Below, in pieces: positions 8,073-16,172 of a stretch of 32,472 nucleotides of DNA (position 1 is the first letter of the stretch; every line of letters begins with the position of its first letter). A model generated the notes under the pieces. It was given only the letters and a program-made list of their open reading frames with translations, ran no database searches and had not been told where the DNA came from. The DNA lies in NCBI GenBank assembly GCA_937916125.1, contig CALGGE010000027.1, positions 1 to 32,472 of the forward strand, written 5' to 3'. Source of the DNA: an uncultured Elusimicrobia bacterium (GTDB lineage: Bacteria > Elusimicrobiota > Endomicrobiia > Endomicrobiales > Endomicrobiaceae). A program made the translations under genes and the position numbers.

Positions 8073-8647
8073 AAAAAATATTTGATTATTTAAGCTCTCA
8101 TCTGTCCGAAAAAAGGTATGCTCACACGCTTGCCGTCAACGAACTTGCAATAGAACTTGCAAAATATTATAATCTTGATATTTTCAAATGTTCCGTTGCG
8201 GCACTGTTGCACGATTGTGCAAAAAATATGACGCTTGAAGAAATGAAAAAATATATATCAAAAAATAAGTTGAAAATAAAAGATTACGATTTTATTGTTG
8301 AATATTTGCCTCAGGTGCTTCATTCTCATATAGGGGCAGATATTGCAAAAAAAGTTTTTAAAATAAAAGATAAAGATATTTTAAATGCGATAAAAAATCA
8401 TACCGTAGGAAGAGTAGGAATGTCGGATTACGAAAAAATTCTTTTTTTGGCTGACGCTCTGTCTGCCGACAGAAAATATGACAAAAGTTTTGTTCCGGAG
8501 AATATATTATTCGGAAATTTGAACGAAGCCTTTAAGCTGGTGTTGCAAAATAAAATAAAATATGTCATGGAAAACGGTTCCGTTTTACATCCGGATGTCG
8601 TGAAAATTTGGAACGGCGAAACGATCAGTCGTTTCCGTGTGTCGTAA
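8069..8647 (+). CDS. yqeK: YqeK-like HD phosphohydrolase (Ap4A hydrolase family)
   Basis: HD-superfamily metal-dependent phosphohydrolase. YqeK proteins cleave diadenosine tetraphosphate symmetrically to two ADP. The conserved His appears early in KRYAHTLAVNELA, the HD pair in ALLHDCAK near residue 48, further His in LHSHIGA and IKNHTVG, and the closing Asp in LFLADALSADR. The 192-aa length is normal. It overlaps nadD by four bases and is probably translated from the same message. Family assignment is firm; the substrate is taken from characterised relatives. Confidence 0.9.
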   Translation: MKKIFDYLSSHLSEKRYAHTLAVNELAIELAKYYNLDIFKCSVAALLHDCAKNMTLEEMKKYISKNKLKIKDYDFIVEYLPQVLHSHIGADIAKKVFKIKDKDILNAIKNHTVGRVGMSDYEKILFLADALSADRKYDKSFVPENILFGNLNEAFKLVLQNKIKYVMENGSVLHPDVVKIWNGETISRFRVS

Positions 8648-8671
8648 TCGGAAATCCGTTGTGTAAAAATG

Positions 8672-8690
8672 CCGAAAATTTTTTCGGTTT
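8672..8690 (+). terminator. Weak hairpin after yqeK
   Basis: CCGAAAA (8672-8678) can pair with TTTTCGG (8681-8687), followed by TTT. The loop is only two bases as drawn and the stem is AT-rich, so this is at best a weak terminator or a chance pairing. Confidence 0.3.
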
Positions 8691-8723
8691 ATCGGCTAAA
8701 AATCACGAAGCGAATTTTAAAAA

Positions 8724-9770
8724 ATGAAAAAAATTATTTTTATATTGATTATATTTATATTGTCATCCGTTTGTATTGAGGCTGTGTCGTTGCCGCATTG
8801 GAACAAATATAAGGAAATGAATATTCTGTATATTCTTGAAACTTCCGAGAGAGTTAATTTCTTTGCGGTAAGATATAATTCTTTCGATAAATTTATAAAA
8901 GTCTGTTTGATTGACGAAAATATTTCCGTTGTTTCGTCTTCAAAGAATAAAAAATTAAAACCTTTAAAAGATATTTTTTTTGAAACCGAATATGATAAAC
9001 GCATACCGGTAGCCAAAACGGAAATAGAAAAAATATTTAATAATAAAATAAAATTTGACCGCTATATACTTTTCGACGATAAATTCCTTAATAAACTGGT
9101 GACTATTTTTTCCGATAAGAAAAATTTACGGGAAAATACGGAAATGTTGAGCATTATTTATTCCGATAATGACAGATACAATGCGGATATTGCCTCAATA
9201 AAAATCCTTAACGGTATTTACGGCAATATTAACAGATGGAATATAATATCGTTGTTGAAAAGTTTTTATAATAAAGATTTTGTTTTACGGACAAATTTCG
9301 GCTTAAAGGATTTGCTTCTTTCTTATGCAAGCATACTTAACGAGAACAAAACGTTTAAATATGCCGATGTTCCCGTGATAAACAAAAGAAATACTTTAAG
9401 GGTTGATACGGTCGGCGTTGAAAAAATTATAAATTTTCTTTTGTATGATAAATATAATTATGACAACGAAAAGTTAAGAATAGAAATTCTTAATACAACA
9501 GGTAAATCCCGTTTGGCGATAAAAGCCGCCGATAAATTGAGAGAGAACGGCTTTGATGTTTTTGATTGGGGTTCCGGAACGAGAAAATATAATTTTACCG
9601 TAATTTTTGATTTCGCCGACAATTACGGTAATGCCGCGGAAATAAAAAAGATTTTAAATTGCGGAGAAGTTATTTTTAAACCCGAAGAGAGAGAATATAC
9701 GGATATTTCCGTTCAGCTGGGTAACGATTGTGTTATTTACGATAAGCTGGACAGAACAATTTACAAATGA
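8724..9770 (+). CDS. LytR-type protein: degenerate LCP region plus LytR C-terminal domain
   Basis: An exported protein of 348 aa. Residues 1-20 are a signal peptide or anchor. The middle (NILYILETSERVNFFAVRYN onward) aligns by eye with LytR-CpsA-Psr proteins but lacks the SIPRD block whose Arg and Asp bind the lipid-linked substrate. The C-terminal 95 residues or so (RIEILNTTGKSRLAIKAADKL to DISVQLGNDC) match the LytR_C domain. LCP enzymes attach glycopolymers to peptidoglycan; this one is probably not catalytic and may only bind. The nadD-yqeK-LCP order is widespread, often followed by rsfS, which is absent here. No clear Shine-Dalgarno precedes the ATG. Confidence 0.65.
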   Translation: MKKIIFILIIFILSSVCIEAVSLPHWNKYKEMNILYILETSERVNFFAVRYNSFDKFIKVCLIDENISVVSSSKNKKLKPLKDIFFETEYDKRIPVAKTEIEKIFNNKIKFDRYILFDDKFLNKLVTIFSDKKNLRENTEMLSIIYSDNDRYNADIASIKILNGIYGNINRWNIISLLKSFYNKDFVLRTNFGLKDLLLSYASILNENKTFKYADVPVINKRNTLRVDTVGVEKIINFLLYDKYNYDNEKLRIEILNTTGKSRLAIKAADKLRENGFDVFDWGSGTRKYNFTVIFDFADNYGNAAEIKKILNCGEVIFKPEEREYTDISVQLGNDCVIYDKLDRTIYK

Positions 9771-9788
9771 GGCGTTTTTTGGTAAAAT
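9760..9788 (+). promoter_or_regulatory. Predicted promoter of the GH94-like gene
   Basis: TTTACA (9760-9765) and TAAAAT (9783-9788) are separated by 17 bp, each one mismatch from the sigma-70 consensus. The -35 box overlaps the end of the LytR-like gene. The start would lie near 9795, about 30 bases before the ATG at 9825, with GGAG at 9814-9817 between. Confidence 0.6.
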
Positions 9789-9824
9789 ATCAAAATGTTT
9801 AATTAATATAAACGGAGATAAATA

Positions 9825-12491
9825 ATGAAGAATTTATGGTTTTACGACGAAAAAGGACAGTGTACGGTAAAAGATGCAAGAAGTTTAAAGCAACCTTTAA
9901 TTCACATGATAGCAAACAGTCCGAAATATTTTTCTATATGTGATAATTTTTTAAGAGGTTTTTCGGGCTTTGATTATACAAGAATGTTCGGAGAGTTCGA
10001 CGGACCGAATTTCCCGAAAGGACAGGCAAGATTTATCTGGATAAGAGACGGCAAACAAACGTGGCTTGTCAACAATTATGATTTGACTGATAAAGAAACT
10101 TCAAACCCGAAATATGAAATGGGACTCGGTTATGTAAATTTTTACGGCTCGTCGAAAAATTTGTCCCTTGACGTTAAAACCACAATATTTGTCCCTCTTG
10201 AGGAAATGGCGGAACTTTGGCTTGTCGGCATTACGAATAATTCCAAAAAAGATAAAGTTATAGATTTTATTCCGACCGTGCCTATATACGGCGGTAGCAG
10301 AGCCTATGTCGAATATCACAGAGATGTCGTCAGACTTTATAATAAGAGTGAAGTAAAAAACAACATAAAAATTCTTCCCGGTCTTGAATGGATAGAAGGT
10401 TCGACGGATTCAAGCAATATTTGTTATTTTATGAGTGCCGAAACCGCCACCGGTAAAAAAGGCAACAGGTTTTATTCCGACAGAGAAACTTTCTTAGGAC
10501 CTAACAATATGTGGCTTAAGCCCGACGCAATTTTAAATGATATTGCTCCCAAAAAACAATGTTTCGGTAAAGAAGCGGTAGGTGCGATAGAATTTAAGAA
10601 AATAAAAATTCCCGCAGGTAAAACCGTAAATTTTGTCGTAATAAACGGTATAGCGTTTGACGGCAGTAAACAAGCCGACAAATTGATAAAAAAATATTCT
10701 TATAAAAATGCGGTAAAGGCTTTCGACGATTTAAATAAATATTGGCAGGAAAGAGCATCAAGAGTGCAGATTACTACGGCAAATAAGGAATTTGATAATT
10801 TATGGAACAATTGGTGGTGCTATCAGCTTTCAATGAGATATTGGTTTGGCAATACCGCTCATCCTCAAACGGATTACGGTTCCGACTTTGCCGGCTGGAG
10901 AGATTTTTGGCAGGATATGATGGCGGCAACCGTTATTGATCCGCAGGGGCTTGAAGAAAGAACAATGAAAACTCTTGAGGGGATCAGGCTTGACGGAACA
11001 AACGCCACGAGGTTTTTTGCCAGAACGAAAGAATTCGGCAGCGACGAAGTAAACGGTTTATGGTGCGACCATCCTTACTGGACGGCACAGACCGTTATGA
11101 TACTTGCAAACTTTTTGGGCGATAAAAAGTTTCTCTTCAGAGACGGTATAGGCTACTTTAAAGATTGTTACCAAAACAGAGGAGAAACCAAAAACGATAA
11201 ATGGCAGAAAGGATATATTGAAAACCAAAAAACATTGTCCGGCAAGAAATATACGGGAACGGTTATAGAGCATATGCTTGTACAGATTGAAACGATGTTT
11301 TATGACGTCGGCAACAATAATCTTTTAAAACAGAAAAGAGCGGACTGGAATGATGCCGTCGATCAGGTAAAGGGGGAAAATGTTACGTTTTCTTTTGCCC
11401 TTGCACAGAACTGTAACGAGATAGCCGATATGCTTGAAAAAACGGCAACGGAACTTAACATAAAAGAAATAGAAGTTTTTGCGGAACTTGCGTCGCTTAT
11501 TCAGGATTTTGACGGGAAAACAAAAGATATTCCCGCCAAAACCAGACAGGAAATATTGAAAAAATATCTTGATAAAGTTAATAATGCCGTTTCCGGTAAG
11601 AAAGTAAAAATTAAAGTTTCAAAAATATTAAAAGATTTAAGAACAAAAGCCCAATTTGTTATTGATAATGCAAATAAAAAAGCTTGGAACGGGCATTATT
11701 ACAGCGGTTACGTTTTTGCCGACGGTAAACCGGTTGATACCGTTTGGAATAAATCCGCATTGAATAAGAAAAATCCCACATCGGACGATTTTGAAATGAT
11801 GTTGATGCCGCAGACGTGGTCTCTTGTTTCGGGCGGTGCAAAGAAAATAAATGCCGAACAAAAAGTAATTGATTCCGTATTAAAATATCTTTTTGATAAA
11901 CAGGTCGGTGCATTAAAGCTTAATTATCCCGCCTATCAAAAATTTAACAAAACCATCGGAAGAATAACGGGTTTTGCCGCCGGAACAAAAGAAAATAATG
12001 CAATATTTTCGCATGCGAATTTATTCTTTGTTTGGGCATTAATTAAGCAGGGACAGCCCGATTTGGCATACAAAATATTTTCCGGAATTAATCCGTTAAA
12101 TCACGAACATGAAATTATCAGAACTGGTCCGTGGATACCGGAATATTACGTATCGGGCGACAATCCCAATATCGCGGGAAGAGGGGAATATCCCGTTCTT
12201 ACGGGTTCATGTGCATGGACGAGATATGCTTTCCAAAATTTCTTCTTCGGCGTAAAGGGCGTATTTGAGGGGTTATCGATAGATCCTCATCTGCCCGCAA
12301 ATAAAGATTTTCAAAATTGCGGATTGTTTATAAAATTCAGGAATGCAAATTATGATATTAAATTTTCCAATCCGAGTTTGAAAAAGAATTCCTCCGTAAA
12401 AGAAATTCTTGTTGACGGTAAGAAAATAGAAGGAAATATAATAGCTCCGTTTAAATCGGGCAAACATAAAGTAGAAGTACTTTTAGGATAA
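9825..12491 (+). CDS. GH94-like glycoside phosphorylase (cellobiose phosphorylase family)
   Basis: Predicted to split or build a beta-linked glucoside with phosphate in the cytosol; no signal peptide is seen. The N-terminal 270 residues or so form a beta-sandwich (LWLVGITNNSKKDKVIDFIP). A linker leads to the (alpha/alpha)6 barrel with GWRDFWQDMMA near residue 360 and RADWNDAVDQ near 507, whose first Asp is the expected general acid of GH94. Near the C-terminus come FSHANLFFVWAL, GRGEYPVLTGSCAWTRYAF and EGLSIDPHLP, all typical of the family. At 888 aa it is in the GH94 range. Cellobiose, cellodextrin, laminaribiose or another disaccharide could be the substrate. GGAG eight bases upstream fixes the start. 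The next gene starts four bases after the stop. Confidence 0.8.
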   Translation: MKNLWFYDEKGQCTVKDARSLKQPLIHMIANSPKYFSICDNFLRGFSGFDYTRMFGEFDGPNFPKGQARFIWIRDGKQTWLVNNYDLTDKETSNPKYEMGLGYVNFYGSSKNLSLDVKTTIFVPLEEMAELWLVGITNNSKKDKVIDFIPTVPIYGGSRAYVEYHRDVVRLYNKSEVKNNIKILPGLEWIEGSTDSSNICYFMSAETATGKKGNRFYSDRETFLGPNNMWLKPDAILNDIAPKKQCFGKEAVGAIEFKKIKIPAGKTVNFVVINGIAFDGSKQADKLIKKYSYKNAVKAFDDLNKYWQERASRVQITTANKEFDNLWNNWWCYQLSMRYWFGNTAHPQTDYGSDFAGWRDFWQDMMAATVIDPQGLEERTMKTLEGIRLDGTNATRFFARTKEFGSDEVNGLWCDHPYWTAQTVMILANFLGDKKFLFRDGIGYFKDCYQNRGETKNDKWQKGYIENQKTLSGKKYTGTVIEHMLVQIETMFYDVGNNNLLKQKRADWNDAVDQVKGENVTFSFALAQNCNEIADMLEKTATELNIKEIEVFAELASLIQDFDGKTKDIPAKTRQEILKKYLDKVNNAVSGKKVKIKVSKILKDLRTKAQFVIDNANKKAWNGHYYSGYVFADGKPVDTVWNKSALNKKNPTSDDFEMMLMPQTWSLVSGGAKKINAEQKVIDSVLKYLFDKQVGALKLNYPAYQKFNKTIGRITGFAAGTKENNAIFSHANLFFVWALIKQGQPDLAYKIFSGINPLNHEHEIIRTGPWIPEYYVSGDNPNIAGRGEYPVLTGSCAWTRYAFQNFFFGVKGVFEGLSIDPHLPANKDFQNCGLFIKFRNANYDIKFSNPSLKKNSSVKEILVDGKKIEGNIIAPFKSGKHKVEVLLG

Positions 12492-12494
12492 TAG

Positions 12495-13013
12495 ATGAAA
12501 AAATTATTAATTTTATTTTTATTGACGATGTTTTGTTTTTCTTATGCGGTCGCCGAAGAAGTAAAAGTTAAAATTCTTGTGAAATCGGTTACGATAGTTT
12601 CGCCCGACGGAGAATCTTCCGTATATACCGATGTTCTTAAAATTCCGAATATCGATTACGGCTCAAAAATTATTTCCAACGGAATGGGCATACTTACGTG
12701 TTGTTCCGTTGCCATAATTTTAAAAAATCAGCAGGGAATATTTTTCGCGAAAAACCCCATAACTAAAGCTATGGAATTTTCCAAAACCGAAAATTCCCGA
12801 AAAGGCGATCTGTCGTTGTTTTTTAATCCCGATACGTTTGCTACCGTTTCGCCCGACGGTAAATTTTCATTGATTTACGACGAAAAGAAAGATATTGTAT
12901 CTTTGGAAATGTTGACCGGAACCGCTATGATAAAAAATAATGAAACTACTTTCGAACTTGTTGCCGGAGACACTTTTAATCACGAACTTAAAGGGAGGAA
13001 ATATGCCTTTTAA
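12495..13013 (+). CDS. Small secreted protein, weakly FecR-like
   Basis: Residues 1-20 (MKKLLILFLLTMFCFSYAVA) are a clear Sec signal peptide ending in AVA, so the 152-residue mature part is exported. The rest looks like an all-beta domain. Its end (LEMLTGTAMI then FELVAGDTFNH) resembles the tGxaxv...aGe turn of FecR-type domains, but the match is weak and I do not assign a function. It starts four bases after the GH94-like stop, and its last codons overlap the rfbC start, so it is embedded in a carbohydrate operon. The secreted protein at 28474 has a similar size and the same turn beside another glycan locus. Confidence 0.6.
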   Translation: MKKLLILFLLTMFCFSYAVAEEVKVKILVKSVTIVSPDGESSVYTDVLKIPNIDYGSKIISNGMGILTCCSVAIILKNQQGIFFAKNPITKAMEFSKTENSRKGDLSLFFNPDTFATVSPDGKFSLIYDEKKDIVSLEMLTGTAMIKNNETTFELVAGDTFNHELKGRKYAF

Positions 13014-13590
13014 ATTTACCAAACTTGCAATAGAAGACGTTGTGTTGACGGAGTCGATAAAATTCGGAGATAACAGAGGCTTTTTCGAGGAAGTTTTTAA
13101 AGTTCCGGATTTTTCGAATTTCGGTATAAATTTAAATGTTAAGCAAATAAATTTTTCTCATTCGACAAAGGGTGTATTGAGGGGTTTACATTATCAGTTG
13201 GCTCCGTTTGCTCAGGCAAAACTTGTAAGAGTAATTGCGGGAACTATTTTTGATGTGGCGGTTGATTTGAGAATAGGCTCTGCGACTTTCGGTAAGTGGG
13301 TAGGGGCAAAGCTTTCTCCGATAGGTCAAAATATGTTGTATATTCCCGAAGGTTTTGCACACGGCTTTGAGGTTTTGTCCGACGAGGCGGATTTTGAGTA
13401 TTATTGTTCTAACGTTTATTCTCCCGAAAACGAGAGGGGAATACTCTATAACGATCCTTTCTTAAATATTTCCTGGCATACGAAAGAACCGAAGTTATCC
13501 GAGAAAGATTTGCTTTATCCCGTTTTTGAAAATGCGGAAATGAATTTTGAAAAATCTCAGGGCGATTTTATTATAAAAGAGGAATTTTAA
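13003..13590 (+). CDS. rfbC: dTDP-4-dehydrorhamnose 3,5-epimerase
   Basis: Epimerises dTDP-4-keto-6-deoxyglucose at C3 and C5, the third step of dTDP-L-rhamnose synthesis. The cupin fold shows the catalytic His in LRGLHYQ and the Asp in FDVAVDLR, with PEGFAHGF and YSPENERG further on. ATG at 13003 with GGGAGG at 12993-12998 gives a normal 195-aa protein starting MPFKFTKLAIEDV. The open frame starting at 12940 would add 21 residues out of frame with the secreted protein it overlaps, and is rejected. The stop and the next start share one base (TAATG), so rfbC and rfbD are coupled. rfbA and rfbB are not in the window. Confidence 0.93.
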   Translation: MPFKFTKLAIEDVVLTESIKFGDNRGFFEEVFKVPDFSNFGINLNVKQINFSHSTKGVLRGLHYQLAPFAQAKLVRVIAGTIFDVAVDLRIGSATFGKWVGAKLSPIGQNMLYIPEGFAHGFEVLSDEADFEYYCSNVYSPENERGILYNDPFLNISWHTKEPKLSEKDLLYPVFENAEMNFEKSQGDFIIKEEF

Positions 13591-14426
13591 TGAAATATTT
13601 AATTGCGGGTGCTTCGGGACAGTTGGCAAAAGCTTTTATAAAAAAATTTACCGAATTTAATATTGATTTTCTTGCACCTGACGAGCAGGAACTGGATATT
13701 ACCGACAAAATAAAAATTAACAATGTTTTTGCACAATATAAGCCGGATGTGCTTATTAACTGTGCCGCCTACAATAATGTTGAAGCTGCGGAAACCGATA
13801 ATACTAAAGCATTTTTAATAAACAGGGATGCCGTTGTAAATTTGGTTGAAGTATCTTCGCAATACAATGCCGTGCTTGTTCATTTCGGAAGCGACTATGT
13901 TTTTGACGGGAAAAAGGGAGCGGTTTATACGGAAACGGATTCGGTTAATCCTTTGAACGAATACGGGAAAAGTAAACTTGCGGGGGAACAGGCTGCCTTA
14001 AAATATGACAAGGCTCTTGTTTGTCGTCTCAGCTGGGTTATCGGCGACGGTCAGCAGAATTTTCTGTATAAATTATCCGGCTGGCTGGAAAAGAATAAAG
14101 TAATAAAAGTTTCTTCCGACGAAATTTCCGTACCGACATTTACTTTTGACGTCGTTGAGGTTATATTGCGTGCTTTGGATAACAATTTAACGGGTTTATA
14201 TCAGCTTGTTAATTCCGGATATGCTTCCAGATATGAGCTTGCCAAAGAATATATAAAACTTAAAAATCTCAATAATGAAATTATTCCCGTGCCTATGGCA
14301 ACGTTTCCCTCAAAAGTACAACGTCCGTTATTTACCGCAATGAGCAACCGTAAAATTTCTAAAACGTTAAATATTTCAATTCCCGACTGGAAAAACTCTT
14401 TAGCGAAATTCTGTCAAAATTTTTAA
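13590..14426 (+). CDS. rfbD: dTDP-4-dehydrorhamnose reductase
   Basis: Reduces the keto sugar made by RfbC to dTDP-L-rhamnose with NAD(P)H. It is an extended short-chain dehydrogenase: the nucleotide motif GASGQLAKAF is at residue 7, INCAAYNNVEAAE follows, and catalytic Tyr and Lys are in NEYGKSKLAGE near residue 128. VCRLSWVIG and a substrate-side C-terminal half complete it. At 278 aa it is of usual length. It overlaps rfbC by one base and ends the sugar operon; a new promoter follows. Rhamnose made here would feed surface glycan assembly, plausibly the export locus at the right end of the window, though that link is inference. Confidence 0.92.
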   Translation: MKYLIAGASGQLAKAFIKKFTEFNIDFLAPDEQELDITDKIKINNVFAQYKPDVLINCAAYNNVEAAETDNTKAFLINRDAVVNLVEVSSQYNAVLVHFGSDYVFDGKKGAVYTETDSVNPLNEYGKSKLAGEQAALKYDKALVCRLSWVIGDGQQNFLYKLSGWLEKNKVIKVSSDEISVPTFTFDVVEVILRALDNNLTGLYQLVNSGYASRYELAKEYIKLKNLNNEIIPVPMATFPSKVQRPLFTAMSNRKISKTLNISIPDWKNSLAKFCQNF

Positions 14427-14453
14427 TAACGAAGACGTTTGACGGTAATATTC

Positions 14454-14482
14454 TTGTAAAATAAAAATTTTTATGGTATAAT
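14454..14482 (+). promoter_or_regulatory. Predicted promoter of nadC-rsmE
   Basis: TTGTAA (14454-14459) and an exact TATAAT (14477-14482) are separated by 17 bp. The nadC ATG at 14492 is only nine bases after the -10 box and no Shine-Dalgarno fits between, so the message may be leaderless or nearly so. Confidence 0.6.
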
Positions 14483-14491
14483 CAAAAAACT

Positions 14492-15349
14492 ATGAACATA
14501 ATAAAAGAAATTTCACCTCTTGTTGATTTGGCACTTAAAGAAGATTGTGCAAATAACGATGTTACCTCAAAAAGCCTTTCTTTAAAAGGAAAGACGGCGT
14601 CGGCTGTTTTGATAGCAAAAAACGACGGCGTTCTGTGCGGTTTGGAGATATTCAAATATGTTCTTTTGAAACTCAGCAAAAACTTTAAATTTCAGACATT
14701 CAAAAAAGACGGCGATAAACTTGAAAAAGGTGACGTGATACTGAAAGTAAAAGGTCCTGCGGCAGAACTTCTTGCGGGGGAAAGGACGGCACTTAATTTT
14801 CTTCAGAAACTTTCTGGAATATCGACGATAACGAACAGATTTGTTTCTTTTATAAAAGGTTCAAAAGCTGCAATTATCGATACCAGAAAAACTATTCCCG
14901 GTTACAGAAATGTTTCCAAATATGCGGTCAGATGCGGCGGGGGAAAAAATCACAGAATGAACCTTTCCGATATGGTATTGATAAAAGATAACCATCTTGC
15001 ATTAATTGACGATCTCACGCAGAAAGTAAAAGATATCAGGAAAAAATATAAAAAACTTCAAATTCTTATAGAATGCGAATATCAAAGACAGGTTAGGGAT
15101 GCCATAGCCGCAAAAGCGGATATCATAATGCTTGACAATATGAAACCGGCAGACCTTAAAAAAATGGTTAAACTTATCAGGGACAATTCCACAAAAGATT
15201 ATAAACCTCAGATAGAAATTTCCGGCGGGGTAAATTTTAAGACGATAAAGAATTATGCCAAGCTCGGTATAGAGAGAATTTCCATCGGTATGATTACTCA
15301 CTCGGCACCGTCTTTGGACATTTCTTTGGAAGTTGAAATTCACAAATAA
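14492..15349 (+). CDS. nadC: Nicotinate-nucleotide pyrophosphorylase (carboxylating)
   Basis: Converts quinolinate and PRPP to nicotinate mononucleotide, CO2 and pyrophosphate, the last committed step of de novo NAD synthesis. The conserved core DTRKTIPGYRNVSKYAVRCG and GGKNHRMNLSDMVLIKDNH near residues 130-170 holds the quinolinate-binding Arg, His and Lys. IMLDNM and ISGGV complete the barrel. The 285-aa length is normal. nadA and nadB are not present, but nadD, the next enzyme, is upstream in the window. The next gene begins directly after the stop. Confidence 0.94.
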   Translation: MNIIKEISPLVDLALKEDCANNDVTSKSLSLKGKTASAVLIAKNDGVLCGLEIFKYVLLKLSKNFKFQTFKKDGDKLEKGDVILKVKGPAAELLAGERTALNFLQKLSGISTITNRFVSFIKGSKAAIIDTRKTIPGYRNVSKYAVRCGGGKNHRMNLSDMVLIKDNHLALIDDLTQKVKDIRKKYKKLQILIECEYQRQVRDAIAAKADIIMLDNMKPADLKKMVKLIRDNSTKDYKPQIEISGGVNFKTIKNYAKLGIERISIGMITHSAPSLDISLEVEIHK

Positions 15350-15350
15350 A

Positions 15351-16082
15351 ATGCCTCATTTTTATGTTAATCCGAAAGATATAAACAACAATATTTTTAC
15401 GATTTCAGGCGAACAATTTCATTATTTATCAAATGTTCGCAGGTTTTCCGTCGATGACGAAATAAATGTTTTCGACGGGCTTGGTAATTGTTACAAAGGG
15501 AAAATAACTTCCGTTGATAAAAAAAATATCGTCGGGGTAATTTTATCGTCGAAAACTTTTGTTAAACCGGAAAAGGAATTGATACTTTATACCGCCATAC
15601 CGAAAGGAGAGCGGTTTGATTGGTTGATAGAAAAGGCTTCCGAAATCGGCGTTGCAAAGATTGTTCCGGTAAAATATTTAAGAAGCGTAGTAACTGATTT
15701 ATCGCCTAACAAGCTTGAAAGATACAAGAAAATTTCAATTTCCGCCAGTTCGCAAAGTTGGCGTGCCGATATTATGGAAATAGAAAATCCGATAAGTTTT
15801 TCCGACGCGGTTGAAAAAGTATCAAAAAATAAAAATACGCTTAATATTTTGCCTTACGAGAGTGAAGAAAATAATAAAATAATTTCTGTTCTGCAACGGA
15901 CCGAAAAAGAAAATAAGATAAAAAATATAAATGTTTTTATCGGTCCCGAAGGCGGTTTTACCGATGCGGAAATTGATTTGGCTTTAAAAAATAATTTTAA
16001 AATTGTTACTCTCGGCAAAAATATTTTACGAACCGAAACCGCCGCCATAGTAGCTGCAAGCTTTGCCACTGCGGAAGAATAG
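15351..16082 (+). CDS. rsmE: 16S rRNA (uracil-1498-N3)-methyltransferase
   Basis: Methylates U1498 in the decoding region of 16S rRNA with S-adenosylmethionine. It is a SPOUT enzyme: an N-terminal PUA-like barrel (EQFHYLSNVRRFSVDDEINVFDG) is followed by the trefoil-knot part with FIGPEGGFTDAEID and VTLGKNILRTETAA, the RsmE signatures. ATG at 15351, one base after the nadC stop, gives MPHFYVNPKDI as usual for the family. An in-frame ATG at 15333 would lie inside nadC and is not preferred. Length from 15351 is 243 aa. Confidence 0.92.
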   Translation: MPHFYVNPKDINNNIFTISGEQFHYLSNVRRFSVDDEINVFDGLGNCYKGKITSVDKKNIVGVILSSKTFVKPEKELILYTAIPKGERFDWLIEKASEIGVAKIVPVKYLRSVVTDLSPNKLERYKKISISASSQSWRADIMEIENPISFSDAVEKVSKNKNTLNILPYESEENNKIISVLQRTEKENKIKNINVFIGPEGGFTDAEIDLALKNNFKIVTLGKNILRTETAAIVAASFATAEE

Positions 16083-16172
16083 AAGATTTGAAGAAGAAAG
16101 AAAAATTGTAAAATAAAAATATTATACTAAATACGGAGAATGCTAAATTTGCCGTTTTTTCGCTATAAAGTT

